Source of the DNA: JAXMAZ01 sp046350115
GTDB lineage: Bacteria; Planctomycetota; Planctomycetia; Gemmatales; Gemmataceae
Direction: 5' to 3'
Assembly (NCBI GenBank): GCA_046350115.1
Contig: JAXMAZ010000029.1
Location: 33,872-97,871, forward strand
DNA length: 64,000 nt
Positions within the stretch are counted from its first letter, which is position 1, and the number at the start of each line of letters is the position of its first letter. The translations under genes and the position numbers were made by a program. Positions 35,444-45,200 of this stretch are shown piece by piece. The notes below the pieces were generated by a model. The model worked only from the letters and a program-made list of their open reading frames with translations. It searched no databases and was not told where the DNA came from.

Positions 35444-36835
35444 ATGTTCTGGCGCCTGTTCCTGACTTACCTGGCTCTCGTCACCGCGGCCGTGGTGCTG
35501 GCCGTCGGCCTGCTCGTCCGCCGGTCCGGGGCGACCGTCCGGGAGCTGCTCGACGACCTGGCCGTCGTCGGCGCGGTCGTCCTGGCGCTGGCGATCCCGA
35601 CCGCGTACCTGCTGGCCCGCCGGTTCACCCGCCCGCTCGACGCCCTGACCGACGGCGCCCGCCGGGTGGCCGACGGCGACTTCAAACACACCCTCCGGGT
35701 CGGCGGCAGCCGGGAGATCGTTGTCCTGGCCGACTCGTTCAACGCCATGACCGCCCGGCTGGCGGCCAGCTTCGCCCAGCTCGGCGAGGGGCGGGACCGG
35801 CTCCGCACCATCCTGTCCGGCATGGTCGAGGGGGTGGTCGCGTTCGACGCCGACCAGCGGGTGCTGTTCGCCAACGACCGGGCCGGCCAACTGCTGGAGT
35901 TCGCCCCGGACCAGGCGGTCGGCCGCAAGCTGTGGGAGGTGACGCGCCAGCGGGCCGTCCAGATCGCGGCCGAGAAGACGCTGGCCGGGGCCGGCCCGCA
36001 CCGCGAGGAGCTGGACTGGATGGGTCCGACGGTCAAGAGCCTGGCCGTGTACGTCTCCCGGCTGCCCGGCCCCGGCAACCCGGGGGCGGTGATCGTGCTG
36101 CACGACACCACCGAGCTGCGGCGGCTGGAGCGGCTCCGCCAGGACTTCGTGGCGAACGTGTCCCACGAGCTGAAAACCCCGCTGTCCAACATCAAGTCGT
36201 CGGTCGAGGTGCTGCTGGACGGGGCGGTCGAGGATCCGGCCAGCCGCGGCATGTTCCTCACCCAGATTGACGAGCAGGCGACCCGGCTGCACGCCCTGGT
36301 CACGGACCTGCTCAGCCTGGCCCGGCTGGAGGGGGGCGGGGTCGGGCTGGAGTGCGAGCCGGTGTCGGTGGACGACGCCGTCCACGCCTGCCTGGACCGG
36401 CACCGCACCCGGGCGGAGGCCAAGAAGCTGACCCTGAGCGGGGTGGCCCTCGGCCCGTCCCCGCCGGACCTGGCGGCGTGGGCGTCCGAGGAGGGCGTGG
36501 CCCAAATCCTGGACAACCTGGTGGACAACGCCATCAAGTACACCCCGACCGGCGGCCGGGTGACGGTCCGGTGGGAGGCCGGGCCGCAGCAGGTGGCGAT
36601 CGAGGTGTCGGACACCGGCATCGGCATCCCGGAGCGGGACCTGCCCCGGGTGTTCGAACGGTTCTACCGGGTGGACAAGGCCCGCAGCCGGGAGATGGGC
36701 GGGACCGGCCTCGGGCTGGCCATCGTCAAGCACACGGCCCAGGCGATGCAGGGGTCGGTGACGGTGGCCAGCGTCGAAGGGAAAGGGACGACGTTCCGTG
36801 TCACCCTCCCCCGGTCCGGGACCGCCGGGGCGTGA
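35444..36835 (+). CDS. phoR: PhoR-like sensor histidine kinase
   Basis: A 463-residue membrane kinase: two N-terminal helices (LFLTYLALVTAAVVLAVGL and VGAVVLALAIPTAYLLA), HAMP, a PAS domain (GMVEGVVAFDADQRVLFAN), HisKA with FVANVSHELKTPLSN (phospho-His near residue 242) and HATPase with DNLVDNAIKY, DTGIGIPERDLPRVFERFYR and GGTGLGLAIVKH. Position after the Pst genes suggests the phosphate-starvation kinase PhoR; no phoB is adjacent. A GGTGG box precedes the ATG. Confidence 0.85.
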   Translation: MFWRLFLTYLALVTAAVVLAVGLLVRRSGATVRELLDDLAVVGAVVLALAIPTAYLLARRFTRPLDALTDGARRVADGDFKHTLRVGGSREIVVLADSFNAMTARLAASFAQLGEGRDRLRTILSGMVEGVVAFDADQRVLFANDRAGQLLEFAPDQAVGRKLWEVTRQRAVQIAAEKTLAGAGPHREELDWMGPTVKSLAVYVSRLPGPGNPGAVIVLHDTTELRRLERLRQDFVANVSHELKTPLSNIKSSVEVLLDGAVEDPASRGMFLTQIDEQATRLHALVTDLLSLARLEGGGVGLECEPVSVDDAVHACLDRHRTRAEAKKLTLSGVALGPSPPDLAAWASEEGVAQILDNLVDNAIKYTPTGGRVTVRWEAGPQQVAIEVSDTGIGIPERDLPRVFERFYRVDKARSREMGGTGLGLAIVKHTAQAMQGSVTVASVEGKGTTFRVTLPRSGTAGA

Positions 36836-36838
36836 CGG

Positions 36839-37189
36839 TCAGCCCATGTCTTCGGCCGTCATCCGCCGCTCTTCCGCTTCCCGGTATCGCTGGCGGATCA
36901 CGGGGAACAGCAGGCCGAACAGCAGGGTGAACAGCAGCCCGGGGAGCAGGAACACGTACCACACGTGGTACGGCTGCCCGACCGCAAGCGCCGTCACAGC
37001 GACCGCCAGGGCGGCCACCCCGAGCAGCAGGAACGCCCAGTGGACGGCGAACACGAACCCTTTGGCCTTCCCCTTCGGGGCGAGCCAGCCGGCCAGCCCG
37101 CCGTAACACCCGGCCAGGCTGCCGAGGCCGCCCCCGCCCAGCCCGCCGACCAGCCCGGCCATCTGCTCGCTGAACCACGGCTCGGTCAT
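36839..37189 (-). CDS. small membrane protein cotranscribed with a DUF2089 regulator
   Basis: A 116-residue protein with a glycine-rich N-terminal half (GGLGGGGLGSLAGCYGGLAG) and two hydrophobic helices (WAFLLLGVAALAVAVTALAVG and YVFLLPGLLFTLLFGLLFPV), ending in a charged tail. It overlaps the DUF2089 gene by four bases (ATGA). No function is recognisable; the pairing suggests the regulator controls or is controlled by this membrane partner. Confidence 0.75.
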   Translation of the reverse strand: MTEPWFSEQMAGLVGGLGGGGLGSLAGCYGGLAGWLAPKGKAKGFVFAVHWAFLLLGVAALAVAVTALAVGQPYHVWYVFLLPGLLFTLLFGLLFPVIRQRYREAEERRMTAEDMG

Positions 37190-37488
37190 GACGCCCCCCC
37201 CTTCGTGTGGACCGCCCGGTGGGCGGCGATCAGCTCCTTGGCCATGCCGACGGTCAGTCGCCCCTCGGCCACCCACCCCTTCAGCTTCCGCTCGAACGGG
37301 TCGTCCGTTTTGGCCCCGACGACCGCCTTCACCTTGGCGATCAGCCGGTCCAGCCGGCCGCGGACGGTCGGGTACGAGATGCCGTACCCCTCCGCCAGCT
37401 CCTTCAGCGACCCGGACGCGAGCAGGAACCGGAGGACGAACTGCCGATCCTCGTCGTCGAGCGCGTCCCACCAGTCCACCCCGGGCAT
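37186..37488 (-). CDS. DUF2089-family HTH regulator
   Basis: A 100-residue protein with the DUF2089 pattern: DEDRQFVLRFLLASGSLKELAEGYGISYPTVRGRLDRLI is a helix-turn-helix read as a sigma-like DNA-binding unit, followed by a basic helix. The N-terminal zinc ribbon of longer DUF2089 proteins is absent. Likely a transcriptional regulator, perhaps of its own operon, whose upstream region is unusually AT-rich. Confidence 0.8.
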   Translation of the reverse strand: MPGVDWWDALDDEDRQFVLRFLLASGSLKELAEGYGISYPTVRGRLDRLIAKVKAVVGAKTDDPFERKLKGWVAEGRLTVGMAKELIAAHRAVHTKGGAS

Positions 37489-37592
37489 GCCGCCCTCACT
37501 TTCACTTTCAGCAAGTTAACATCAATTTTTTGAATGCTCAATATCTTCCATTGTGACTTTCATTTTTCGCAGGACGCCTCTGGGGTCGTGTT
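37489..37592 (-). promoter_or_regulatory. AT-rich upstream region of the DUF2089 operon
   Basis: This stretch is markedly AT-rich for the window. On the coding (minus) strand it contains a TTGATGTTAACTTG segment and a direct repeat GAAAGTGAAAGTG just upstream of the ribosome site. The repeat could be an operator for the regulator itself. No clean -35/-10 pair is evident. Confidence 0.5.
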
Positions 37593-37853
37593 GGGCGGGT
37601 CGAGCCGGCTCGGCGGCGCCGACCCGCCGCAAACGGCAACATCTGCGTACTACTTGCGTGGGTGGGGCCGGGGAGGGCGAGGCTCCTGCCGAGCCGCGGG
37701 ACTCCACCGGTCGGGGCCAGCCGCCTTTGGGGTGAGGCGGCACCCGGGAGGCAGCCCGGCTCGGCAGGAGCCTCGCCCTCCCCCGGCCCAACCCGCCGGC
37801 GTGGCGACCGCTCCCTGCCCGGGTCGGCGCCACCGAGCCGGCTTGACCTGCCC
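37593..37853. repeat. Nested double inverted repeat
   Basis: Outer arms (37593-37629, 37818-37853) are of the GGGCGGGTCGAGCCGGCTCGG family and inner arms (37670-37697, 37758-37790) of the GGGGAGGGCGAGGCTCCTGC family, the same nesting as at 20896-21180. It ends CCCTACAATA, as does that copy, which may give a -10-like box to the following gene. Confidence 0.9.
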
Positions 37854-37882
37854 TACAATACCGGCCTATCTGGGAGGTGCCC

Positions 37883-39016
37883 GTGCCGAGCGGCGAGTGC
37901 AAGACCCCCGGCGGCAAGCTGGTGGCCGTGGACCTGGACGTGACCGACGGGCGGCTGGCGGCCGTCCGGGTCCGCGGCGACTTCTTCGTCCACCCGGAGC
38001 CGGCGTGCAAGCCGACCCTGGACGCCGTCGCCGCCGGGCTGACCGGTGCCCCGGCCGACCTGGACGTGCCGGCCCTGGCCGCCCGGGTGCGGGCCGCGGT
38101 CCCGTTCGGGGTGGAACTGGTCGGCACCAGCCCCGAAGCCGTGGCGGTCGCCGTCCGCCGGGCCGTCACCGGAGACGGCGACCACGGCGAAGCCCCGCCG
38201 CTGGAGCGGGTCGGCTCCTTCACCACCGCCGAGATCGACCGCCTCACCGCCGGCTGGAAGTCTCTCCCCTGGCGACTCATCCCCGAGCGGCCGCTCCCGC
38301 CGGCCCTGAACGTGGCGCTGGACGAGGTGCTGACCGACGCCGTGGCCGCCGGGCGGACCCCGCCGACCTTAAGGTTCTGGCGGTGGACGGACCCGGCGGT
38401 CATTATCGGCCGCACCCAGTCCGTGGCGAACGAGGTGGACGCCGACGCGGCCCGGCAGATGGGGGTGCAGGTCGTCCGACGGATGACCGGCGGCGGGGCC
38501 ATGTTCCTCCAGCCGCACGGGGCCATCACCTACTCGCTCTACCTGCCGGAGTCGGCCGTCGCCGGGCTGAACGTCCGCCAGAGCTACGAGGTGTGCGAGG
38601 CGTGGGTGATCCGCGGGTTGCGGTCCCTGGGGGTGGACGCCCACCACGTCCCGATCAACGACATCGCCTGCTCCGAGGGAAAGATCGGCGGAGCGGCCCA
38701 GGCCCGGCGGGCCGGAGTGGTCCTTCACCACACGACCATCGCCTACGACATGGACCCCGGGGAGATGGTCCGTGTGCTGCGGATCGGCCGGGAGAAACTG
38801 CGAGATAAAGCGACCGCCAGTGCGGCCAAGCGGGTCAGCCCGCTGGTCCGCCAGACCGGGTTGGCCCGCGCGGATATCGTCCGCAGCCTGTTCGAGCACT
38901 TCCGGACCGCGTTCGGCGGGACGGCGGACCAGCTAACCCCGGGCGAGTTGACCGCCGCAGGTCGGCTGGTCGAGGAGAAGTACGGCCACCCCGCCTGGAC
39001 GGCCGAGTTCGACTGA
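37883..39016 (+). CDS. lplA: lipoate-protein ligase A with N-terminal accessory domain
   Basis: A 377-residue protein. Residues 1-about 95 are the lipoate-ligase accessory (LplB-like) domain (GECKTPGGKLVAVDLDV, VRGDFFVHPEPACKP). Residues about 130-375 are the catalytic BPL/LplA fold: RFWRWTDPAVIIGR, VVRRMTGGGAMFLQPHGA and the adenylate lysine in GKIGGAAQARR. In E. coli LplA the order is the reverse. It attaches free lipoate to 2-oxoacid dehydrogenase or GcvH domains. GTG at 37883 has GGGAGG 5 bases upstream. Confidence 0.88.
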   Translation: MPSGECKTPGGKLVAVDLDVTDGRLAAVRVRGDFFVHPEPACKPTLDAVAAGLTGAPADLDVPALAARVRAAVPFGVELVGTSPEAVAVAVRRAVTGDGDHGEAPPLERVGSFTTAEIDRLTAGWKSLPWRLIPERPLPPALNVALDEVLTDAVAAGRTPPTLRFWRWTDPAVIIGRTQSVANEVDADAARQMGVQVVRRMTGGGAMFLQPHGAITYSLYLPESAVAGLNVRQSYEVCEAWVIRGLRSLGVDAHHVPINDIACSEGKIGGAAQARRAGVVLHHTTIAYDMDPGEMVRVLRIGREKLRDKATASAAKRVSPLVRQTGLARADIVRSLFEHFRTAFGGTADQLTPGELTAAGRLVEEKYGHPAWTAEFD

Positions 39017-39160
39017 CCCCTTCCGCCACAGACACGCACCCGTCCGCCTGCCGTTGGGAACGACTGTGCCCAACGGCTCCCGCCATTTCTTTCGGGGATC
39101 GGCACGTCGGCTGCATCGACACCTTTCGGCGTGACCGTCAAGCCCGTTCCGGAGGTCGCC

Positions 39161-39703
39161 ATGCCCCGCGAAGCCGACATCAGCACCATCGAGATGTTCG
39201 TCCAGATCGGGGTGTTCCCCCGCCGGGCGGACGCCGAGGCGGCCGTGCATGAACTGCGGTCGTTGGGCCTGTCCGACGAGCGGATCGGGATGTTGAGCCG
39301 GCAAGACTCGGCCGACACCGGGTTCGGCCTGGAGGACGACCCGACCAACAGCCGGTGGGAGGAAGGCACCGCTATCGGGGCGGCCGGCGGGGCGGCGGTC
39401 GGCACCGGGCTAGGCTTAGCGGTCGCCGCCGGGCTGATCCCGGCGATTGGCCCGGTGATTGCTGGTGGCATCCTCACCGCGTTGATCGCCAGTGCCGGTG
39501 CCGGGGCCACGGTCGGGACCGTGGCCGGCGGGCTGATCGGCCTGGGCGTGCCCGAGGACGAGGCCGGCTACTTCGGCGACCAGGTGGCCGCCGGCCGGAC
39601 CGTGGTGGCCGCTCAAACCGACGGGCCGGCCCCGTGGATCGGCGAACTGTTCCGCCGCCACCACGCCCTCGAGCGCGGGACCGTAACGAACACCCGAGGC
39701 TAG
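39161..39703 (+). CDS. general-stress-type membrane-associated protein with glycine-rich helices
   Basis: A 180-residue protein with an N-terminal region like the heat-induced/general stress (YflT) fold (VQIGVFPRRADAEAAVHELRSLGLSDERI) and a long glycine/alanine hydrophobic segment (IGAAGGAAVGTGLGLAVAAG... IAGGILTALIASAGAGATVG) resembling DUF1269-type proteins. Probably a stress-responsive membrane-associated protein. The ATG at 39161 has a GGAGG box. Confidence 0.75.
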   Translation: MPREADISTIEMFVQIGVFPRRADAEAAVHELRSLGLSDERIGMLSRQDSADTGFGLEDDPTNSRWEEGTAIGAAGGAAVGTGLGLAVAAGLIPAIGPVIAGGILTALIASAGAGATVGTVAGGLIGLGVPEDEAGYFGDQVAAGRTVVAAQTDGPAPWIGELFRRHHALERGTVTNTRG

Positions 39704-39853
39704 TCTCCCCTCACGTCAGACTCTCTTCCCCCACCCCTTCCCCCGACCCCTTCACAATTCGCCCGGCCGGGCAACCGGCCGGGCGAGTGTCTTTCCCGGG
39801 CTGCCCCGGCCCGGTAGGGTGAACGTACCCGTTCCCCGCCGTGAGCCGCCGTC

Positions 39854-40819
39854 ATGCCCGCTTACGCCGCCGACCTCGCCGCCGTCCGAGACGCCGCCGC
39901 CCGCGTCTCCGGGGTCGTCCACCGCACCCCGGTGATGACCTCCGACACGCTCGACCGGCTGGCCGGCCGGCGGGTGTATTTCAAGTGCGAGAACCTGCAG
40001 AAAACCGGGGCGTTCAAGTACCGCGGGGCGACGAACGCGGTGCGGAAGCTGACCGACGCCGAGGCGGCGAAGGGGGTGGTGACGCACAGCAGCGGCAACC
40101 ACGCCCAGGCACTCGCCCTGGCCGCCCGGGTGCGGGGCATCCCGGCGTACATCGTCATGCCGCGGACCGCCCCGGCGGTAAAGAAGGCGGCCGTCCAGGG
40201 GTACGGCGGACGGGTCGTCGAGTGCGAACCCACGCTCGCGGCCCGTGAGCAGACGGCCGCCCGGCTGGTGGCCGAGACCGGCGGCGTGCTGATCCCGCCG
40301 TTCGACCACCCGGACGTGATCGCCGGCCAGGGGACAGCGGCGCTGGAACTCCTGGAGGATGTGCCGGACCTGGATGCGGTGGTCGCCCCGGTCGGCGGCG
40401 GCGGGCTGCTGAGCGGGTTTTGCGTGGCCAGCCGGGGGGTGAACCCGCGGATGCGGGTGTTCGGCGCGGAACCGCTCGGGGCGGACGACGCGGCCCGGTC
40501 CAAGGCGGGCGGCGTGTGGGTGCCGCAGACCGCCCCGAACAGCATCGCCGACGGGCTGCTCACCAGCCTGGGGCAGTTGACGTGGCCGATCATCCGCGAC
40601 CAGGTGGAGGCGGTCCTGACCGTCACCGAGCCGGAGATCGTGGCCGCAATGCGGCTGGTGTTCGAGCGGATGAAGCTGGTGATCGAGCCGAGCGCCGCGG
40701 TCGGGGTGGCAGCGGTGTTGGGCGAAGCGTTCCGCCGGCTCGACGGGATTGGGAAGGTAGGCGTGGTCTTATGTGGTGGGAACGTGAACCTAGACCGGCT
40801 GCCGTGGCAGACCGGTTAG
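39854..40819 (+). CDS. threonine dehydratase / serine racemase-like PLP enzyme
   Basis: A 321-residue fold-type II PLP enzyme. The PLP lysine is in KTGAFKYRGA, the phosphate loop is PVGGGGLLSG, and SSGNHAQALALAA is present. No C-terminal regulatory ACT domain, so it is the short catabolic or serine-racemase-like type. It deaminates threonine or serine, or racemises serine. The stop codon TAG is contributed by the repeat that follows. Confidence 0.9.
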   Translation: MPAYAADLAAVRDAAARVSGVVHRTPVMTSDTLDRLAGRRVYFKCENLQKTGAFKYRGATNAVRKLTDAEAAKGVVTHSSGNHAQALALAARVRGIPAYIVMPRTAPAVKKAAVQGYGGRVVECEPTLAAREQTAARLVAETGGVLIPPFDHPDVIAGQGTAALELLEDVPDLDAVVAPVGGGGLLSGFCVASRGVNPRMRVFGAEPLGADDAARSKAGGVWVPQTAPNSIADGLLTSLGQLTWPIIRDQVEAVLTVTEPEIVAAMRLVFERMKLVIEPSAAVGVAAVLGEAFRRLDGIGKVGVVLCGGNVNLDRLPWQTG

Positions 40820-40936
40820 CCGCGAGGCGCAGTCTGCGGAGCCGAGCGCGGGCGCGCATGCCGGGGCGTCGCGCCGGAAGTAACGGGCGCAGGTTCCGCG
40901 GCTCGGCTCCGCAGACTGCGCTCGCGGCTAACCGGT
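40811..40936. repeat. Inverted repeat, GGTTAGCCGCGAGGCGCAGTC family
   Basis: Near-perfect facing arms ACCGGTTAGCCGCGAGGCGC... and ...GCGCTCGCGGCTAACCGGT. It spans the stop codons of both convergent genes: the left edge gives TAG (40817-40819) to the dehydratase and the right edge touches the TGA of the ABC ATPase gene (40936). Confidence 0.95.
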
Positions 40937-41823
40937 CAGTGCCCCGAGTACACCGGCTCTTCCAGTTTGAGCCGTAGGCCGGGCTGTTCCGGGCTGAGTT
41001 CGACCATCGTCGGGTCCAGGTTGAACAGCCCGGTGTCGGTGCCGTTCGGGTCCGGCTGGAGCCGGCCGTCGGCCATCTCGAACACCCGGTCGGCGTAGGG
41101 CACCAGCCGGTGGTCGTGGGTTACGACCAGCACCGTCGCCCCCTGGTTCCGGGCCACGTCCCGCAGCAGGCTGATGACGTGCTGCCCGTTCTCCCAGTCC
41201 AGGGCGCTGGTCGGCTCGTCGGCGAACACGAACGACGGGTTTTTGACTAGCGCCCGGGCGATGGCCACCCGCTGCTTCTCCCCGCCGGACAACTGGGCCG
41301 GCCGCAGGTGGGACCGCTTGCCCAGGCCGAGCTGGCCGAGCACCTTGTCCGCCCGCCGCCGGGCCTCGGCCGGGCCGACCCGCTCCCCCCAGCGGAGCAC
41401 CACCTCCAACTGCTGCCGGGCGGTCAGCGACGGGAACAGGTTGTACCCCTGGAAGATGTAGCTGCAGTGCTTGAGCCGGAACCGCTCCAATTCCTGCTCC
41501 CCGAACCGCCAGATGTCGTGGCCGAGCGCCCGCACCCGGCCGCCGTCCGGCCGCAGCAGGGCGGACAGGACGGCCAGCAGGGTGGACTTGCCGCTGCCGC
41601 TCGGCCCCATCAGCAGGTTCATTTCCCCCTGCCGCAGATCGAGCGTAACGTCGTTCACGGCCAGCGTCTTGCTGTCCCCGGACCCGAACCCGCGGCGCAG
41701 CCCGATCCCTTCCAGCGTCGGACCGGTCGCCCGAATGATCGTCGGGGCGGCCGGGACCGGTCGGCGGCCGAACAGTTGGCCGAGCCGGGTGACGGGAGAT
41801 AAGAAGCGGGGCAGTCGCGGCAT
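40936..41823 (-). CDS. ABC transporter ATP-binding protein, LolD/MacB type
   Basis: A 295-residue ATPase: Walker A GPSGSGKST, Q-loop FQGYNLFPSLT, signature LSGGEKQR, Walker B FVFADEPTS and H-loop VVTHDHRL. The MacB/LolD-like subgroup handles lipoproteins or macrolides. There is an N-terminal extension of about 45 residues and a C-terminal tail. No permease gene is adjacent. Confidence 0.9.
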   Translation of the reverse strand: MPRLPRFLSPVTRLGQLFGRRPVPAAPTIIRATGPTLEGIGLRRGFGSGDSKTLAVNDVTLDLRQGEMNLLMGPSGSGKSTLLAVLSALLRPDGGRVRALGHDIWRFGEQELERFRLKHCSYIFQGYNLFPSLTARQQLEVVLRWGERVGPAEARRRADKVLGQLGLGKRSHLRPAQLSGGEKQRVAIARALVKNPSFVFADEPTSALDWENGQHVISLLRDVARNQGATVLVVTHDHRLVPYADRVFEMADGRLQPDPNGTDTGLFNLDPTMVELSPEQPGLRLKLEEPVYSGH

Positions 41824-42255
41824 TGTGTGAGCCTCAAGGTTGGGGCGAGGTCAGCCGGCCGTGCGGGCGCCGGACCGAGTGGGGCGAACGGGCAGCAGAA
41901 ACTGGTTCGGTCGATCCCTCCCGAGCGAAAACAGCCGAGCGCCACCCCCAGAACGCGGGTCGGGGGTGAGTTTGCGCCCGCAGGAACTTCACAGGCGTTC
42001 CCGGATAGGATGCGGAGGAAACCGCTTCCGGGCAACTTCTTTGGTCATTTTCTCAAGCTTTTCCAGTCGGCACGGACACCGCGGATAACGCCAACTGCGG
42101 TTCTACAACCGGTACGGAAGGAGACTTCACCGTGGGTTGGGCGGGTCTTCCCGGACAGGGTCGTCCCGCCGGGCGTGAGTTCTGGTGAGACTACGTCGAC
42201 TACGCTTATTATACACCCTGATCGGGTGCTCGGCTCATATTTGGCCGGGGGTTTG
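41824..42255. other. Long leader region between the divergent ABC ATPase and mfd
   Basis: These 432 bases are open in the mfd frame but the translation is not conserved-looking, so I treat it as upstream region. It is less GC-rich than its surroundings. A TTATTATAC stretch at 42206-42214 gives a -10-like TATTAT, with no good -35. No repeats or RNA structure stood out. Confidence 0.5.
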
Positions 42256-45200
42256 ATGGCGACGGCGAGCGGACCGGCCCGCGACCTCAACTTGACCGAC
42301 CTCGCCGCTCGGCTGCACGCTGCCGAGGGCTGGGCAGGGCTGCGCGCCGCCCTGGCCGCCGGGCGGAGCGGGACCATCGACGGGGCGTGGGGGTCCGCGG
42401 CGGCGCTGGCGATCGCCGCCCTGGCGGCGGACGCGGCCGGACCGGTGCTGGCCGTCGTCCCCGGGGTGGCCGAACTCGGGCCGTGGGCCGAAGACCTCGC
42501 CAGCTTCCTGGCGGCCAAGCCGGAGGTGTTCCCGGCCCACGACACCTGGCCGCCGCCGACCGCCCGCGGCCGGCTGGCCGACGAGACCGGCCGCCGGCTG
42601 CGGGTGCTGCAACAGCTACTATCTAACAGCCCGCCGCGGGTGATCCTGGCCCCGATGGCGGCCGTCCTCCAGCCGGTGCCGGGCCGGGACGACCTGGCCG
42701 CCAGCGGCCGGCGGCTGGTTGTCGGCAACAGCATCGACCTGGATGAACTGGCCGCCTGGCTGATGGACAACGGGTACAAGCGGGTGGAGGCGGTCGAGTT
42801 CCCCGGCGAGTTCGGCCGCCGCGGCGGGCTGTGCGACCTGTTCCCGCCGGACGCCCCCGACCCGGTCCGGCTGGAGTTCTTCGGGGACGAGTTGGAGTCG
42901 ATCCGGACGTTCGCCGCCCAGACCCAGCGGAGTCTGGAGAAGAAGACCGAGATCGTCGTGCTCCCTGTCAGCGGTGGGGAGTCGAAAGCCGACCCGTTGC
43001 AACGGGTCGGCTTTGTCACCGACTACCTCCCATCACAGTCGGTCATCACCCTGGTCGAGCCGGCTGACCTGAAGGAGCAGGGCAAGCACTTCTTCGAGCG
43101 CGTCGCCGACCCGACCGGGCTGTTCACCGTGGACGGCGCGTTCGGCCAGCTAATGCAGCGGCCGACGGTCGTCGTCGCCGCCCTGCCCCGCCCGTCGGTC
43201 GAAGCCAGCGTGCATCTCCGCGTCGAGTCGGTGGAGCGGTTCAGCGGGAACGTGCAGCGGGTCCGCGACGAGCTGGACGCGGTCGCCCAGCGGGACCGGG
43301 TGCTGATCGCCTGCCAGACCGAGGCGGAGTGCCACCGGCTGACCAACGTGCTGAAGGCCGGCAAGCTGGCCGAGTCCGACCGGCTCAGGCTGACCACCGG
43401 CCACGTCCGGGCCGGGTTCCGGCTGGTCGATCAGGGCGTCGTCGTCCTCGGTAGCCATGAGCTGTTCCACCGCGACCTGCTGCCGCCGGGGGTGAAAGCC
43501 GCCCCGGACAAGCCGGCCGGCCGGCGGGTCGAGAGCCGGGCCATCGACAGCTTCCTCGACCTGAACGACGGCGACTACGTGGTTCACGTCGCCCACGGGA
43601 TCGCCCGGTTCCGCGGGATGAGGATGCTGGAGAAGGGCCAGCAGGAGCCGACCGACGAGGACGCCCAACCGACACAAAAGCTGGGCCTGGAAGAGAATCT
43701 CATCCTCGAATTCCGCGACGGGGTGTTCCTGTACGTCCCGGCGTCGCGGATCGACCTGGTGCAGAAGTACGTCGGCGGCGCGCACGCCCAGCCGGAGCTG
43801 TCGAAGCTCGGCGGCACCGCCTGGGGGCGGAAGAAAGACAAGGTGGCCGAGGCGGTCCGGGACATGGCCGCCGAGATGATCCAGCTCCATGCGGTGCGGG
43901 CGGCCGTGCCGGGGTTCGCCTTCCCGCCGGATTCCGACTGGCAGGCCGAGTTCGAGGCCGCCTTCCCGTACCAGGAGACGCCCGACCAACTGAGCGCGAT
44001 CCAGGAGATCAAGGGCGACCTGGAGAAGCCGAAGCCGATGGACCGGCTGTTGTGCGGGGATGTCGGGTACGGCAAGACCGAGGTCGCCATCCGGGCGGCG
44101 TTCAAGGCCATCGACAACGGCAAGCAGGTGGCCGTGCTGGTGCCGACGACTGTACTCGCCGAGCAGCACTACCGCACTTTCAGCCAGCGGATGGCCGAGT
44201 ACCCGTTCTGCGTCGAGGTGGTCAGCCGGTTCAAGTCCCCTCAGCAGCAGAAGGACATCCTCAAGCGGGTGGCGGCCGGCGAGGTGGATGTCGTGATCGG
44301 CACCCACCGGCTGGTGTCGCAAGACGTGAAGTTCAAGGACTTGGGGCTGGTGGTCATCGACGAGGAGCAGCGGTTCGGGGTCGAGCACAAGGAGCGGTTG
44401 AAGCACCTCCGCGCCCAGGTCCACGTGCTGACCATGAGTGCCACCCCGATCCCGCGGACGCTGCACCAGGCGCTGCTCGGCATCCGCGAGATCAGCAACC
44501 TGGAGACGCCGCCGCCGGACCGGCTGCCGGTGGAGACCCGCATCATCCGCTGGGACGACAAGCTCATCCGCCACGCCGTTCTGCGGGAGCTGAACCGCGG
44601 CGGGCAGGCGTACTTCGTCCACAACCGGGTCCACGACATCCAGGAGGTGGCGGCCAAGCTGGCGACCGTGCTGCCGGAGGCAAAGGTGGTCATCGGCCAC
44701 GGGCAGATGAACGAGCACGAGCTGGAGAAGGCGATGGTGGCGTTCGTCCGCAAGGACGCCGACATCCTGCTGGCGACGACCATCATCGAGAGCGGGCTGG
44801 ACATCCCGAACGCCAACACCATGTTCATCGACGAGGCGGACATCTACGGCCTCGCCGACCTGCACCAGCTCCGCGGCCGGGTCGGGCGGACCAAGCTGCG
44901 GGCCTACGCCTACCTGATTGTGGACGCCCACAAGCTGGTCACGCCGAACGCCCAGAAGCGACTGAAGGCGATCGAGGAGTTCACCGAGCTGGGGGCCGGG
45001 TTCAAGATCGCCATGCGAGATCTGGAGATCCGCGGGGCCGGCAACATCCTCGGGGCCGAGCAGAGCGGGCACATCGCGGCCATCGGGTACGAGCTGTACT
45101 GTCAGCTCTTGGAGAACGCCGTCCGGCAGCTCAAGAACCAGCCGCCGAAGACGAGCGTGGAGGTGAACGTCGACCTGCCGTGGCCGGCGTACCTGCCGCG

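Noticed and set aside
37522..37566. Fourteen-codon frame MKVTMEDIEHSKN upstream of the DUF2089 gene
   Set aside because: It sits in the AT-rich promoter region with no ribosome site of its own; could be a leader peptide but the evidence is too thin.
41827..42255. N-terminal extension of Mfd by about 140 residues
   Set aside because: The translation is not like any Mfd; the ATG at 42256 gives the usual length and start.
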